This document shows, piece after piece, positions 6,852-7,264 of a stretch of DNA of 7,264 nucleotides. The notes under the pieces were generated by a model that had not been told where the DNA came from, did not search any database, and saw only the letters and a list, made by a program, of their open reading frames with translations. Where the stretch lies: NCBI GenBank assembly GCA_050122535.1, contig JASFIT010000241.1, forward strand, positions 1 through 7,264. The letters run 5' to 3'. Position 1 is the stretch's first letter; every line of letters begins with the position of its first letter. The stretch is from JASFEQ01 sp050122535. GTDB taxonomy: Bacteria > Desulfobacterota > DSM-4660 > Desulfatiglandales > HGW-15. The position numbers were made by a program, and so were the translations under genes.

Positions 6852-6888
6852 AGGGACCGCGAAGGTCACCTACCCCCTGAATACGCAA

Positions 6889-6919
6889 ACCCATGGGATC
6901 AGAATATCATGGGTCCCAT
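6889..6919. repeat. Overlapping inverted repeats upstream of the UbiD promoter
   Basis: ACCCATG (6889-6895) pairs perfectly with CATGGGT (6908-6914), and ATGGGA (6893-6898) pairs with TCCCAT (6914-6919). The two hairpins share bases and exclude each other. They end 6 bases before the TTGACA hexamer at 6926 and have no T-run. They could be an operator next to the promoter or the trailer of the preceding transcript. Confidence 0.4.
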
Positions 6920-6925
6920 TCCCTA

Positions 6926-6952
6926 TTGACACACAACGCTGAATACCATAAT
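6926..6952 (+). promoter_or_regulatory. Candidate sigma-70 promoter for the UbiD-family gene
   Basis: A perfect TTGACA (6926-6931) is followed after 15 bases by CATAAT (6947-6952; 5 of 6). The spacing is shorter than the ideal 17. Transcription would begin near 6959, about 25 bases before the ATG at 6984 and just ahead of the ribosome site. If real, the UbiD gene can be expressed apart from the upstream oxidoreductase series. Confidence 0.5.
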
Positions 6953-6983
6953 TAATCTCAAAAAGCATAAAGGAGGGTGGTTT

Positions 6984-7264
6984 ATGGCGTTTAGAGATCT
7001 GAGAGAATTCTTGAAGTTCTTGGACACCCAAGGGGAGTTGCTGACTATAGATAAGCAAGTGGATCCTCATCTTGAGATCGGGGCGGTAGGGTATTTGACA
7101 AGGCTTGATAAGGCTGTTCTTTTTACCAAGGTAAAAGGGTCTGATAAATCGGTAGCCATGAATGTATTAGGGACCCGTAAACGGATAGCTCTTGCACTTG
7201 GAACCACGGAAGAGGGCCTGAGCGAGAAATTATCTGAAGGGATCGCTAATCCAATCCAGCCCAA
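6984..7264 (+). CDS. UbiD-family (de)carboxylase, N-terminal part
   Basis: The open frame starts at ATG 6984 and continues past the right edge after 93 complete codons. The N-terminus carries the UbiD family pattern: FRDLREFLKFLDTQGELLTI (3-22), VDPHLEIGAV (26-35), a VLFTKVKG strand (45-52) where the family has LLFENVKG, VAMNVLGTRKRIALALG (57-73), and then a helical segment. UbiD enzymes use prenylated FMN, made by UbiX, to remove or add a carboxyl group on unsaturated or aromatic acids; members include phenylphosphate, phthaloyl-CoA and proposed aromatic-hydrocarbon carboxylases. Full members are near 450-550 residues, so the prFMN-binding and catalytic Arg/Glu residues lie outside the window and cannot be checked. 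AAAGGAGGG (6969-6977) lies 6 bases before the ATG. Family assignment is strong; the substrate is unknown. Confidence 0.88.
   Translation, partial: MAFRDLREFLKFLDTQGELLTIDKQVDPHLEIGAVGYLTRLDKAVLFTKVKGSDKSVAMNVLGTRKRIALALGTTEEGLSEKLSEGIANPIQP

Noticed and set aside
6870..7264. Two minus-strand open frames at the right edge
   Set aside because: They overlap the UbiD N-terminus, which has a strong ribosome site and recognisable family motifs; the antisense products resemble nothing known to me.

Overview
The window looks like chromosomal DNA of a bacterium with roughly balanced base composition and strong AAGGAGG-type ribosome binding sites. The gene content (an EntE-like acyl/aryl-acid ligase, tandem FAD-dependent desaturase-like enzymes, a short-chain dehydrogenase and a UbiD-family decarboxylase) resembles catabolic clusters of anaerobic Desulfobacterota-type or syntrophic bacteria. 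That taxonomic guess is an inference from gene content and style; nothing in the window fixes the organism. I see no rRNA, tRNA, CRISPR array, insertion sequence or phage gene.

Layout. At 7-34 a clear intrinsic terminator ends a unit lying to the left. It is followed by a small ThiS/MoaD-fold sulfur-carrier-like gene (96-371) ending in Gly-Gly, with short hairpins on both sides. Converging on it from the right is a 547-residue adenylate-forming ligase (400-2043, minus strand). A 356-bp divergent intergenic region (2044-2399) separates the ligase from a plus-strand gene series. It holds a candidate minus-strand promoter, a perfect 9-bp inverted repeat with wide spacing, 7-bp direct repeats and an 11-bp palindrome. 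The series consists of two phytoene-desaturase-type FAD oxidoreductases (2400-4028 and 4096-5721), an NAD-type SDR dehydrogenase (5769-6521) and a small unrecognised protein (best start 6603, end 6851). A second intergenic region (6852-6983) carries overlapping inverted repeats and a good sigma-70-like promoter. It leads into the N-terminus of a UbiD-family (de)carboxylase that runs off the right edge (6984-7264+).

How the genes may work together (inference). The ligase could activate a carboxylic acid as its adenylate and then CoA thioester. The two FAD enzymes could desaturate or isomerise a ring or chain, the SDR could oxidise a secondary alcohol to a ketone, and the UbiD enzyme could add or remove a carboxyl group on an unsaturated or aromatic acid. 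The substrate cannot be read from the sequence. The ligase lacks the Asn used by 2,3-dihydroxybenzoate ligases and no siderophore genes are visible, so a catabolic role is more likely than siderophore synthesis. The best candidate for something undescribed is the combination as a whole: paired divergent CrtI-like enzymes, one with an altered dinucleotide-binding motif, plus SDR, small protein and UbiD, opposite an EntE-like ligase with altered core motifs.
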